Shown: one piece after another, positions 34,873 through 42,613 of the stretch
Numbering within the stretch: the first letter of the stretch is position 1
Layout: every line of letters begins with the position of its first letter
NCBI GenBank assembly: GCA_028282595.1
Contig: JANQHQ010000026.1
Location: 62,001 to 126,000, forward strand
Length of the DNA: 64,000 nt
From: Chlorobium sp.
Lineage (GTDB): Bacteria; Bacteroidota; Chlorobiia; Chlorobiales; Chlorobiaceae
Direction: 5' to 3'
Position numbers and translations under genes: made by a program
The notes under the pieces: generated by a model
Database searches by the model: none
What the model saw: the letters and a program-made list of their open reading frames with translations, nothing else
Told to the model about the DNA's origin: nothing

Positions 34873-35373
34873 TTACGGTTCGGATTCCGTTTCGAAGACC
34901 GTCAGATGATCGTAGGCGTTGTTGACGATCTCCTCGAGCGCCTTGTCGGGAACGAAAATATACTTCCCGTCGACTTTCGTGAACGCCCCCAGGCCCTCGA
35001 GGCTGAGTTCCTCCATTTTCGAACAGCTTTTCCTGAAGTACCGTGCAAGGATCCGGCAGAACTGCTCGCGCTGCCCGGCCGAGAGCGTTGTCCTGCGCTC
35101 CAGGATCTGCTGGTCGCTGGTTTCGACGACCGACCTGGTAAAGAAAACGATTTTTCGACGTGGAGGGAAGACTTTCGTCGCACTCTCGTGGACCGCTTTC
35201 CTGGCGGGAATGTAGACGAGTTTGAAACAGCCGAGTCCCCTGACCGGCATCTCCCCTTTTTCGAGAAGCTCCTCCACCAGCCCGGCAACGAAAGCGTCCA
35301 GCGACTGCAGGACGCTCTCCCTGTCCAGGGAGAGTTTTTCTCCGAGACGGGTCACGCTTGCTTCACTCTTCAT
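34873..35373 (-). CDS. HU-like DNA-binding protein with two half-domains
   Basis: 166 residues. The first half (about 5-75) follows the HU/IHF pattern: helices with SVLQSLDAFVAGLVEELLEK, then MPVRGLGCFKLVYIPARKAV. The second half repeats a shorter version ending LSLEGLGAFTKVDGKYIF, recalling the CCDC81-type prokaryotic HU pair. The likely role is nucleoid binding or structural. It is 23 bases upstream of bchY on the same strand, so both should be on one transcript. Whether it regulates bch genes is not shown. Confidence 0.72.
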   Translation of the reverse strand: MKSEASVTRLGEKLSLDRESVLQSLDAFVAGLVEELLEKGEMPVRGLGCFKLVYIPARKAVHESATKVFPPRRKIVFFTRSVVETSDQQILERRTTLSAGQREQFCRILARYFRKSCSKMEELSLEGLGAFTKVDGKYIFVPDKALEEIVNNAYDHLTVFETESEP

Positions 35374-35547
35374 GGATCACGCCGCAGAATGGTTTCTTCA
35401 GGAAGCTCCCGGCAAACGGGCAGAGTGGAAATATAACACTTTCCGGAGAAGGGGTAGCCGCCGGGTCCGGGTCCGCGCAGAAAAAATTCGCCCCGAATTA
35501 CCTAACTTGCGGAAAACGTCCCGGAAACGCATACCCCGCATACCGCC

Positions 35548-36753
35548 ATGCCGGAAACAGTCCTCTCCGTCGGAGAACTCACGAAGGAATTGAAGAGCCT
35601 TATCGAAAGCAGCTTCCCGGCCCTGAGCGTGCGGGGAGAGATATCGAATTTCAAGCTCCACAGCTCGGGACACGTCTACATGACGCTCAAAGACGAAAAC
35701 GCCCAGATCCCTGCGGTCATCTGGAAAAGCAGCCGCCTCAAAATCCCCTTCGAGCTGCGCGACGGTCTTGAAATCATCGCACGGGGCAGGCTCGAGGTCT
35801 ATCCGCCTTCAGGCCGCTACCAGTTGATCTGCACGTCGGCCGCCCCGGCCGGAGAAGGAGCTCTGCAGCAGGCGTTCGCCCGGCTGCTGCAGAAACTTGC
35901 CGAACAGGGCTACTTCAATGCCGAACACAAGCAGGCGCTCCCCCCCGTCCCGTCGAGGATCGGTCTGGTCACTTCGCCGACCGGAGCGGTTATCCGCGAC
36001 ATGGCCGACGTCTTCGAACGCCGTTTTCCGGCAGCTTCGCTCATGCTCTATCCGGTAAAGGTCCAGGGGACGGAAGCAGCCCCGAGCGTGATCGAGGCCA
36101 TCGCCTATTTCAACGACCCTCCCGACCCGGCGAAGAAACCCGACCTCATCATCGTGGCCAGGGGAGGCGGATCGCTCGAGGATCTTCAGGCGTTCAACGA
36201 AGAGAGCGTCGCGATGGCGATTTTCAACTCCGGTATTCCGGTTATCAGCGCCATCGGACATGAAACCGACGTCACGATCGCCGACATGGTCGCCGATGTC
36301 CGCGCCGGCACGCCTTCGATCGCGGCCGAGCTCGCCGTCCCGGACATGGCCGAGCTGCGGCGCGGCATCTCGGCCATGCTCGATCGTCAGGCATCGGCGC
36401 TCGGGACGATCATAGAGGGCACAGAACGCCAGCTGGACTCCCTGCTCGGCAGCTACGCGTTCAACAGACCGATCGTCATCGCGGAGCGTCTCGAGGAGCA
36501 GGCCGGCAATCTCCTGCGGCACATGACCAACGCACTGAACGGCACGATGCGGCATACCGTTCAGAGGTTTTCAGCGGCTGCGCAGACACTCTCGCTTCTC
36601 GATTACAGGAAAACGCTGCAGAGAGGCTACACGCTCGTCCGCCGGGACGACGGCTACGTAACGTCCGCAAGCGGCCTCGCGGAGGGCGACACCGCCTCGG
36701 TGATCTTTCACGACGGGGAAGTGAACGTCAGGGCAGGGCGCAGCGCTTCCTGA
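35548..36753 (+). CDS. xseA: Exodeoxyribonuclease VII large subunit
   Basis: Catalytic subunit of ExoVII, which degrades single-stranded DNA. 401 residues: an N-terminal OB-fold (LSVRGEISNFKLHSSGHVYM), a central catalytic domain with GLVTSPTGAVIRDM, ARGGGSLEDLQAFN and SAIGHETDVTIADMVADVRA, and a C-terminal helical region with LDYRKTLQRGYTLVR. The length fits. No xseB (small subunit) is adjacent. The final 26 bases overlap kdsB on the other strand. Confidence 0.96.
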   Translation: MPETVLSVGELTKELKSLIESSFPALSVRGEISNFKLHSSGHVYMTLKDENAQIPAVIWKSSRLKIPFELRDGLEIIARGRLEVYPPSGRYQLICTSAAPAGEGALQQAFARLLQKLAEQGYFNAEHKQALPPVPSRIGLVTSPTGAVIRDMADVFERRFPAASLMLYPVKVQGTEAAPSVIEAIAYFNDPPDPAKKPDLIIVARGGGSLEDLQAFNEESVAMAIFNSGIPVISAIGHETDVTIADMVADVRAGTPSIAAELAVPDMAELRRGISAMLDRQASALGTIIEGTERQLDSLLGSYAFNRPIVIAERLEEQAGNLLRHMTNALNGTMRHTVQRFSAAAQTLSLLDYRKTLQRGYTLVRRDDGYVTSASGLAEGDTASVIFHDGEVNVRAGRSAS

Positions 36754-37474
36754 ACAACCGCCGCACCAGATCGAGATCCTCGCGCGTATTGACGCCGGGA
36801 TCACCGGTTCCGGTTTCAACGCAACGGATGCGGAAACCGTTTTCCAGCAGACGGAGCTGTTCGAGCGACTCCTCCTTTTCGAGCATCGACGGAGCGGCCG
36901 AGGCGAAGTGCCGCAGTACGTCCGCCCTGTAAGCGTAGATGCCGAGGTGACGGTAGTAGCGGGTCGACTCGAGCCCGGCCCTCGGACAGGGGATCGGACT
37001 TCGTGAAAAATAGAGGGCGTAACGGTTCCTGTCCATGACGACCTTCACCGTGTGGGGATCCCGGACAGCGGCCTCGTCGTCCGCATCCAACGGACAGACC
37101 AGCGTGGCGCAATCGGGGTTCTCTCCCGAAAGGAACGGTCCGGCGAGGCTGTCGATAGCTGACGGTTCGACGAGCGGCTCGTCCCCCTGCAGATTGATGT
37201 AGACATCCCCGTCCAGTTTTCCGGCGGCTTCGGCTATGCGCTCGGTGCCGCAGGAGGCGCTTTCGGAGGTCATGACGACCTCCGCTCCGGAGGAGCGAAG
37301 CACGTCTTCGATCTCCCGGCTGTCGGTCGCCACGACCACACGGTTCGCGCACCGGGCTTTCACGGCCTGCTGGTAGGTTCTGACGATAAGGGGCTCCCCT
37401 TCGATATCGGCAAGCATTTTACGCTTCAGGCGGCTTGAGTTGAGCCTGGCGGGAATGGCGATGACGATCTTCAC
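36728..37474 (-). CDS. kdsB: 3-deoxy-manno-octulosonate cytidylyltransferase
   Basis: Makes CMP-Kdo for lipopolysaccharide core. 248 residues: IVIAIPARLNSSRLKRKMLA, INLQGDEPLVEP and the C-terminal GVNTREDLDLVRRLF are present. The start is GTG at 37474, whose GTGA overlaps the dtd stop by 4 bases and is preceded by AGGAAGACG. Translation is probably coupled to dtd. The protein indicates a Gram-negative envelope. The 3' end overlaps convergent xseA by 26 bases. Confidence 0.94.
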   Translation of the reverse strand: MKIVIAIPARLNSSRLKRKMLADIEGEPLIVRTYQQAVKARCANRVVVATDSREIEDVLRSSGAEVVMTSESASCGTERIAEAAGKLDGDVYINLQGDEPLVEPSAIDSLAGPFLSGENPDCATLVCPLDADDEAAVRDPHTVKVVMDRNRYALYFSRSPIPCPRAGLESTRYYRHLGIYAYRADVLRHFASAAPSMLEKEESLEQLRLLENGFRIRCVETGTGDPGVNTREDLDLVRRLFRKRCALP

Positions 37475-37971
37475 GTTTCGTCTTCCTGTTTGGGGTTGCA
37501 CCGGTCGGCCGTCTTCCCCGGGCTCTTTTCCGGCGTATCGAGAATGAGGGTCACCGGACCGTCGTTGACAAGGGCGACCTGCATCTCTTCGCCGAAGCGC
37601 CCCGTCTCGACACGGAGCGCCGTCGTCGAGCGGAGAGCGGAAATGAAGCTCGAAAACACCTCTTCAGCCTTGCTGTAGGAAGCCGATCCCGAAAAACCCG
37701 GACGGTTGCCTCTGCTCGTATCGGCATAGAGGGTAAACTGCGAAACCACCAGGAGTTCCCCCCCGATGTCGCCGATCGAACGGTTCATCCGGCCGGCGGC
37801 GTCCTGGAAAACCCTGAGCCCGAGTATCTTGCGAATCATCCACCGGATCTCATGCTCCCCGTCGTCCGGAGCCACGGCGAGCAGTACGAGAAAACCCTGT
37901 CCCGTCCTTGCATGCAGGGTTCCCCCGACCGTCACCGACGCTTCCCTGACTCTCTGCAGCACCGCACGCAT
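37471..37971 (-). CDS. dtd: D-aminoacyl-tRNA deacylase
   Basis: Removes D-amino acids mischarged onto tRNA. 166 residues, about 18 longer than minimal Dtd because of a charged C-terminal tail. MRAVLQRVREASVTVGG, the active-site SQFTLYADTSRGNRPGF and the cross-subunit NDGPVTLIL are all present (Gly-cis-Pro motif conserved as GP). It overlaps kdsB by 4 bases and lies 64 bases downstream of gatC on the same strand. Confidence 0.95.
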   Translation of the reverse strand: MRAVLQRVREASVTVGGTLHARTGQGFLVLLAVAPDDGEHEIRWMIRKILGLRVFQDAAGRMNRSIGDIGGELLVVSQFTLYADTSRGNRPGFSGSASYSKAEEVFSSFISALRSTTALRVETGRFGEEMQVALVNDGPVTLILDTPEKSPGKTADRCNPKQEDET

Positions 37972-38035
37972 CGTTCCGTCACGGGTGGATGTAGGGGGAG
38001 TCCTTTTCCCGGATATCGAGCACGCCGGGCCGCGG

Positions 38036-38323
38036 TTATCCTATGACCTTGGGAACCCTGAAAAACCTCTCGACCCTGTCGGGCGCGTTCATCAGGGCGT
38101 CGTCGTTGCTGATCGATTCCTTCTTCTCGTCGTCGCGCAGCACATTGGCCTGGTCATGAATGCTGCTCAGCGGCTCCACGCCGTCGGTGTCGATTTCGTT
38201 GAGCTTTTCGACATAGTGCAGAATGGCATTGAGCTCGCTCGTCATTTTCTCCATCTCGGACTCGGAAAACCTGAGGCGGGCAAGTTCCGCGATATAGGCA
38301 ACGTCTTGTACAGTTACGGGCAT
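38036..38323 (-). CDS. gatC: Asp/Glu-tRNA amidotransferase subunit C
   Basis: Small subunit of GatCAB, which converts Glu-tRNA(Gln) and Asp-tRNA(Asn) to the correct amidated forms. 95 residues. VAYIAELARLRFSESE, LNAILHYVEKLNEIDTDGVE and the C-terminal FFRVPKVIG are diagnostic. gatA and gatB are not adjacent, which is common in this group. It sits upstream of dtd and kdsB on the same strand. Confidence 0.95.
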   Translation of the reverse strand: MPVTVQDVAYIAELARLRFSESEMEKMTSELNAILHYVEKLNEIDTDGVEPLSSIHDQANVLRDDEKKESISNDDALMNAPDRVERFFRVPKVIG

Positions 38324-38441
38324 GGTTCTGACATCATGAGTTTATAGCCGCTGTGTTCCGGGCGATCGTTTTCTGGCCGGAAAGCGGGAATTTACGCAAT
38401 GGAGCCGGCATTTCCCAGAAAAGGCCGGCCCCGGCGGCCGC

Positions 38442-39788
38442 CTACAGGCGGCACATGCCGATCTTCTGCTCCTCCGAAGCGTTGACTCCCGGTCTGCCGT
38501 CGATGGGCACATAATCCCGCTTCTCCTCGCCGAGATACATCTGCCTCGGCCGCGCGATTTTCTGTTCGTCGTCGAGCATGTGCTCCGTCCACTGGGCGAG
38601 CCAGCCGGGGGTTCTGCCGATGGCGAAAAGCACGGGAAACATGTCGAGCGGAAAGCCCATCGCCTGGTAGATAAGCCCCGAATAGAAGTCCACGTTCGGG
38701 TAGAGCTTCCTTTCGACGAAGTAATCGTCCTCGAGGGCGATTCTCTCCAGTTCGAGCGCGATATCCAGAAGGGTGTTCCTTCCGGTGACCTCGAACACGT
38801 CGAAAGCGATCTTCTTGATGATCTTCGCCCGCGGGTCGTAGTTTTTGTAGACCCTGTGCCCGAATCCCATAAGGCGTCCCTCGCCGGACTTGACCGATTT
38901 GATGAAGCCTGGAACGCTGTCGACCGAACCGAGCTGTTCGAGCATGCGGATCACCGCTTCGTTCGCGCCGCCGTGCAGAGGCCCGTAGAGCGCGGCGCAT
39001 CCTGCGGCCAGCGCCGAATAGGGATCGACCCGCGAACTTCCTACGGAGCGCACGGCGCTTGCCGAACAGTTCTGCTCATGGTCGGCGTGCAGGATGAACA
39101 GCACGTCGAGAGCTTTTTCGAGGATCGGATTCGGCTCGTACTTCAGCTCGGTCATCTTGAACATCATCGAGAGGAAGTTCCCGGTATAGCTCAGATCGTT
39201 ATCCGGAAGCACGTAGGGAAATCCCATGCTGTGGCGAAAGCTCATGGCGGCAAGTGTCGGCATCTTGCCGATCAGCCTGCGGACCTGCAGTTTTCTCGAC
39301 TCCTCGTCGAAGATGCTTTTCGCCCCGGGATAGAAGGTGGACAGTGCGCCGACCGTGCCGACCAGAATACCCATGGGATGCCCGTCATAGCGGAAACCGT
39401 CCATGAATTTGGTCAGGTTGGCGTGAACCATCGTATGATGGCGGATATTGTGCGTCCATGCGGCGAGCCGTTCCTTGTCGGGCAGCTCTCCCTTGATAAG
39501 CAGGTACGCGGTTTCGAGAAACGAGCTCTGTTCGGCAAGCTGCTCGATCGGATAGCCCCGATAGCGCAGAATCCCCTTCTCGCCGTCGATATAGGTTATC
39601 CGGCTTTTACAGGAAGCCGTGTTGAGATAGCCCGGGTCGTAGCCGAGCAGACCGAAATCGTCGTCCGAAACCTTTATCTGACGCAGGTCCATCGTGCGGA
39701 TGGTGCCGCACTCGACCGGAATCTCATAGGTTTTTCCTGTACGGTTATCTGTAACGGTCAGCGAGTTTTTTGCTTCTGAAGTAGCCAT
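38442..39788 (-). CDS. gltA: Citrate synthase
   Basis: Condenses acetyl-CoA and oxaloacetate to citrate. 448 residues of the type II-like family: LRYRGYPIEQLAE, catalytic HADHEQNCSASAVR, GPLHGGANEAVIRM and GFGHRVYKNYDPRA are present, and the catalytic Asp is in NVDFYSGL. Green sulfur bacteria fix CO2 by the reverse TCA cycle with ATP-citrate lyase, so this enzyme probably serves oxidative or mixotrophic acetate use. It stands as a single gene. Confidence 0.96.
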   Translation of the reverse strand: MATSEAKNSLTVTDNRTGKTYEIPVECGTIRTMDLRQIKVSDDDFGLLGYDPGYLNTASCKSRITYIDGEKGILRYRGYPIEQLAEQSSFLETAYLLIKGELPDKERLAAWTHNIRHHTMVHANLTKFMDGFRYDGHPMGILVGTVGALSTFYPGAKSIFDEESRKLQVRRLIGKMPTLAAMSFRHSMGFPYVLPDNDLSYTGNFLSMMFKMTELKYEPNPILEKALDVLFILHADHEQNCSASAVRSVGSSRVDPYSALAAGCAALYGPLHGGANEAVIRMLEQLGSVDSVPGFIKSVKSGEGRLMGFGHRVYKNYDPRAKIIKKIAFDVFEVTGRNTLLDIALELERIALEDDYFVERKLYPNVDFYSGLIYQAMGFPLDMFPVLFAIGRTPGWLAQWTEHMLDDEQKIARPRQMYLGEEKRDYVPIDGRPGVNASEEQKIGMCRL

Positions 39789-39918
39789 GATATTTTACTC
39801 TTGTGAAGTTAGATACAGCAGGAAACGTTTACCAGCCGGGAAGGAAACGCATATGCCGTTGCGGCGGCGCGGAACACTCACCGAAAGTTACGAAACTCCG
39901 GCAGAAAAAAACACGTCG

Positions 39919-41433
39919 CTATCGATAACGCCTGATCTGGCCCTGACGCAGACGGTCGAAATAGGACTCGAGATCCCTTTTAACGCCGGGCGCGAGAAGA
40001 TAGAGACCGATGACGTTGGGAAACGACATGGCGAAAATCATGGCGTCCGTGAAATCGATAACCGAAGCGAGATTCATTGCCGATCCGAGCACGATACAAA
40101 CGCAGAACAGCAGCTTGTAGCTGACGTCGGAGACCAGACTTTCACCGAAGATATAAGTCCACGCCTTCAGCCCGTAATAGGACCAGGAAATCATGGTGGA
40201 AAACGCGAAGAGCAGAACGGCGATGCTCAGAATGTAGGGGAACCAGAAAATGACCTGCTCGAAGGCCTTCGAGGTCAGTGCGATACCGTCCATCCCCTGT
40301 TCGACATAGAGCCCCGAGATAATGATCACCAGGGCCGTCATGGTGCAGATCACGACCGTATCGAGAAACGGTTCGAGCAACGCGACAAAGCCTTCGGTCA
40401 CCGGCTCGTCGGTCTTCACGGCGGCATGGGCGATCGGAGCGGAACCGATGCCCGCCTCGTTTGAAAACGCCGCCCTCTTGAATCCCTGGATCAGCACGCC
40501 GACGACCCCGCCGTACATCGCCTCGGGAGCGAACGCGCCGGAAACGATGCTGGCGAACGCCTGGGGAAGCAGGGAAAGATGGGAAAAAATGATGAAGAGG
40601 GAAGCCGAAACGTAGATGGCGACCATGACGGGTACCAGCCTGGAGGTCACCCGTACGATCGACTTGATGCCGCCGATGATGACCGCGCCGACCAGGAGCG
40701 CCATGATAACGCCGAATATCCAACCCTGCTGATAGAGCAGGCTCTGTTCGCCGCCCGTGGCGATCACGGCCTGTTTGAACGCCTGGTTGGCCTGGAACAT
40801 GTTCCCCCCGCCGAACGACCCGCCGATACACATCAGGGCGAAGAAGAACGCGAGTATCTTTCCCGGAAGTGCAAGCCCCTTTTCGGCAAATCCCCGGCTC
40901 AGATAGTACATCGGCCCTCCGGAAACCGAACCGTCCTCGTTCACCTTCCGGTATTTGACACCCAGGGTGCACTCGACGAACTTGGACGACATCCCGAACA
41001 CGCCGCCGAAAATCATCCAGAACGTGGCACCCGGTCCGCCGAGCGTTATCGCGACGGCGACGCCGGCGATGTTGCCCAGGCCGACAGTCGCCGACAGCGC
41101 AGCCGTCAGCGCCTGGAAATGGGAGACTTCACCCTTCTGCTTGTCCGGGGAATCGTAACTTCCCCGCACCAGATCGATGGCGTGACGAAACCCTCTCACG
41201 TTCACGAAGCCCATGTAGACCGTGAACCCGAGGGCGGCCACGATCAGCCAGAGCAGCACGAAGGGAATGGTGATTTCGCCGAACGAAACAGTAAAGAAGA
41301 CAATCTTGAAAGCCTGGGATGTCACGGGCGCCATGACATCGTTGATGCGCTCGTCGATTCCCGCCGCAAGAAGAGGCCGGGAAGAAACGAGAGTGCTCAG
41401 CAGAAGTGCCGTAGAAGCGGAAAGATTCTTCAT
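39919..41433 (-). CDS. AGCS-family sodium:alanine symporter
   Basis: A 504-residue inner-membrane transporter with about eleven helices. TALSATVGLGNIAGVAVAIT, LGGPGATFWMI, GGNMFQANQAF and the NEAGIGSAPIAHAA motif are hallmarks of the AlsT/DagA family, which takes up alanine or glycine with sodium. The N-terminal hydrophobic stretch (1-24) may be an extra signal-like segment. It stands alone between gltA and the tRNA. Confidence 0.93.
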   Translation of the reverse strand: MKNLSASTALLLSTLVSSRPLLAAGIDERINDVMAPVTSQAFKIVFFTVSFGEITIPFVLLWLIVAALGFTVYMGFVNVRGFRHAIDLVRGSYDSPDKQKGEVSHFQALTAALSATVGLGNIAGVAVAITLGGPGATFWMIFGGVFGMSSKFVECTLGVKYRKVNEDGSVSGGPMYYLSRGFAEKGLALPGKILAFFFALMCIGGSFGGGNMFQANQAFKQAVIATGGEQSLLYQQGWIFGVIMALLVGAVIIGGIKSIVRVTSRLVPVMVAIYVSASLFIIFSHLSLLPQAFASIVSGAFAPEAMYGGVVGVLIQGFKRAAFSNEAGIGSAPIAHAAVKTDEPVTEGFVALLEPFLDTVVICTMTALVIIISGLYVEQGMDGIALTSKAFEQVIFWFPYILSIAVLLFAFSTMISWSYYGLKAWTYIFGESLVSDVSYKLLFCVCIVLGSAMNLASVIDFTDAMIFAMSFPNVIGLYLLAPGVKRDLESYFDRLRQGQIRRYR

Positions 41434-41614
41434 AAGCGGGCAGGAATAACTGCGGATAAAGCCTCCCCATCTTGCAGGCCTTTTTCCGGGCGCAAGTCAC
41501 TGCGAAAGGAGCATAAACCGTTTGAACCGTTCTGTTTTCGACCCGCCGGACGAGAGCCGCTGAACGGCGGGCCAAATTATCAAAATATAAGAAGAAATAA
41601 AACGAAAAAACTTT

Positions 41615-41643
41615 TTGGAAGCCTTAAAAATTGTTTCTACATT
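41615..41643 (+). promoter_or_regulatory. Promoter of tRNA-Asp
   Basis: TTGGAA (41615-41620), a 17-base spacer, then TACATT (41638-41643). Transcription would start near 41650, about 8 bases before the mature tRNA. The spacing is ideal and a tRNA follows, so this is one of the better promoters in the window. Confidence 0.65.
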
Positions 41644-41657
41644 TACAACTCTCTCAG

Positions 41658-41732
41658 GGAGCTGTAGCTCAGTTTGGTTAGAGCGCCTGCCTGTCACGCA
41701 GGAGGCCGCGGGTTCGAGTCCCGTCAGCTCCG
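41658..41732 (+). tRNA. tRNA-Asp (anticodon GTC)
   Basis: A 75-base cloverleaf. Acceptor GGAGCTG (41658-41664) pairs with CAGCTCC (41725-41731) and the discriminator is G. The anticodon stem is CCTGC/GCAGG with loop CTGTCAC and anticodon GTC at 41693-41695. The T-loop is GGTTCGAGTC. CCA is not encoded. Confidence 0.97.
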
Positions 41733-41759
41733 CGGATGATACGCAAGTCGAAGTGGAAA

Positions 41760-41790
41760 GGGTCCCCGTCCGGAACGGGGGCCCTTTTTT
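41760..41790 (+). terminator. Rho-independent terminator after tRNA-Asp
   Basis: A GC-rich stem of 10 bp (GGGTCCCCGT with ACGGGGGCCC, one G-U pair) and a 5-base loop are followed by six T residues. It lies 28 bases after the tRNA and ends about 15 bases before the 3' end of the minus-strand NYN gene, so it may also affect that gene. Confidence 0.85.
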
Positions 41791-41805
41791 CGTTTGCACC
41801 GGACG

Positions 41806-42549
41806 TCATCCTTTCTTCCGCTTGTCACGCAGATAGATCGATTTCGACTGGCCGCCGCCGACGGGACGCTCGTCGAGTTCGAACAGCTTCACCGCCCTGA
41901 CGAGATCGCCGAGCTTGCCGTATCCATAATTCCTCGGATCGAATTCGGGAGACTGCTTGGCGATGGTGCTGCCGACGGTCGCCAGGTGGGCCCATCCGCT
42001 GTCGTCGGACGCCGAATCCACGGCGTTTCTCAAGAGCAGCACAAGACGCGCATCCTTTTTCAGCTCTGCGGTCGATTTCCGGGCGATGGCATCGCTTTCG
42101 CTCACCCTGGCACGCAACACTTCGGTATAGATGAACTTGTCGCATGCGGAAACGAATGCCGAAGGGGTCTTCTTTTCCCCGAACCCGTACACGAGCAGTC
42201 CCGATTCGCGGATCCTCGAAGCCAGTTTCGTAAAGTCGCTGTCGCTCGAGACAATGCAGAATCCGTCGAAGTTTCCGGCATAGAGCAGATCCATCGCGTC
42301 GATGATCATCGCGCTGTCCGTGGCGTTCTTGCCCGTCGTGTAGCCGAACTGCTGGATGGGCTGTATGGAGTGTTGCAGCAACACCTCCTTCCACCCCCTG
42401 AGCGCCTGCGATGTCCAGTCGCCGTATATCCTTTTGACGCTCGCCACTCCGTACTTCGCAATTTCCGCCAGCAGCCCGTCGACTATGGATGCCTGGGTAT
42501 TGTCGGCGTCGATCAGCACGGCGAGCCGTCCTGTTTTTTCTTCAGCCAT
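41806..42549 (-). CDS. NYN-domain (PIN-like) RNase with C-terminal OST-HTH/LOTUS-like domain
   Basis: A 247-residue protein of the LabA/DUF88 type. The PIN-like NYN domain has LIDADNTQASIVDGLL, ATDSAMIIDAMDLL and IVSSDSDFTKLASRIR, which hold the acidic metal-binding residues of these nucleases. The C-terminal 75 residues (about 170-245, DSGWAHLATVGSTIAKQ and YGYGKLGDLVRAVKLF) match an OST-HTH/LOTUS RNA-binding domain. The likely role is RNA cleavage or surveillance; the target is unknown. It is convergent with tRNA-Asp. Confidence 0.85.
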   Translation of the reverse strand: MAEEKTGRLAVLIDADNTQASIVDGLLAEIAKYGVASVKRIYGDWTSQALRGWKEVLLQHSIQPIQQFGYTTGKNATDSAMIIDAMDLLYAGNFDGFCIVSSDSDFTKLASRIRESGLLVYGFGEKKTPSAFVSACDKFIYTEVLRARVSESDAIARKSTAELKKDARLVLLLRNAVDSASDDSGWAHLATVGSTIAKQSPEFDPRNYGYGKLGDLVRAVKLFELDERPVGGGQSKSIYLRDKRKKG

Positions 42550-42613
42550 TGCAAATCATTTGTGTTGTTGTCCGGTTTTACCATTCACTTCCCGTTCCGG
42601 CGACCCCGACCCG

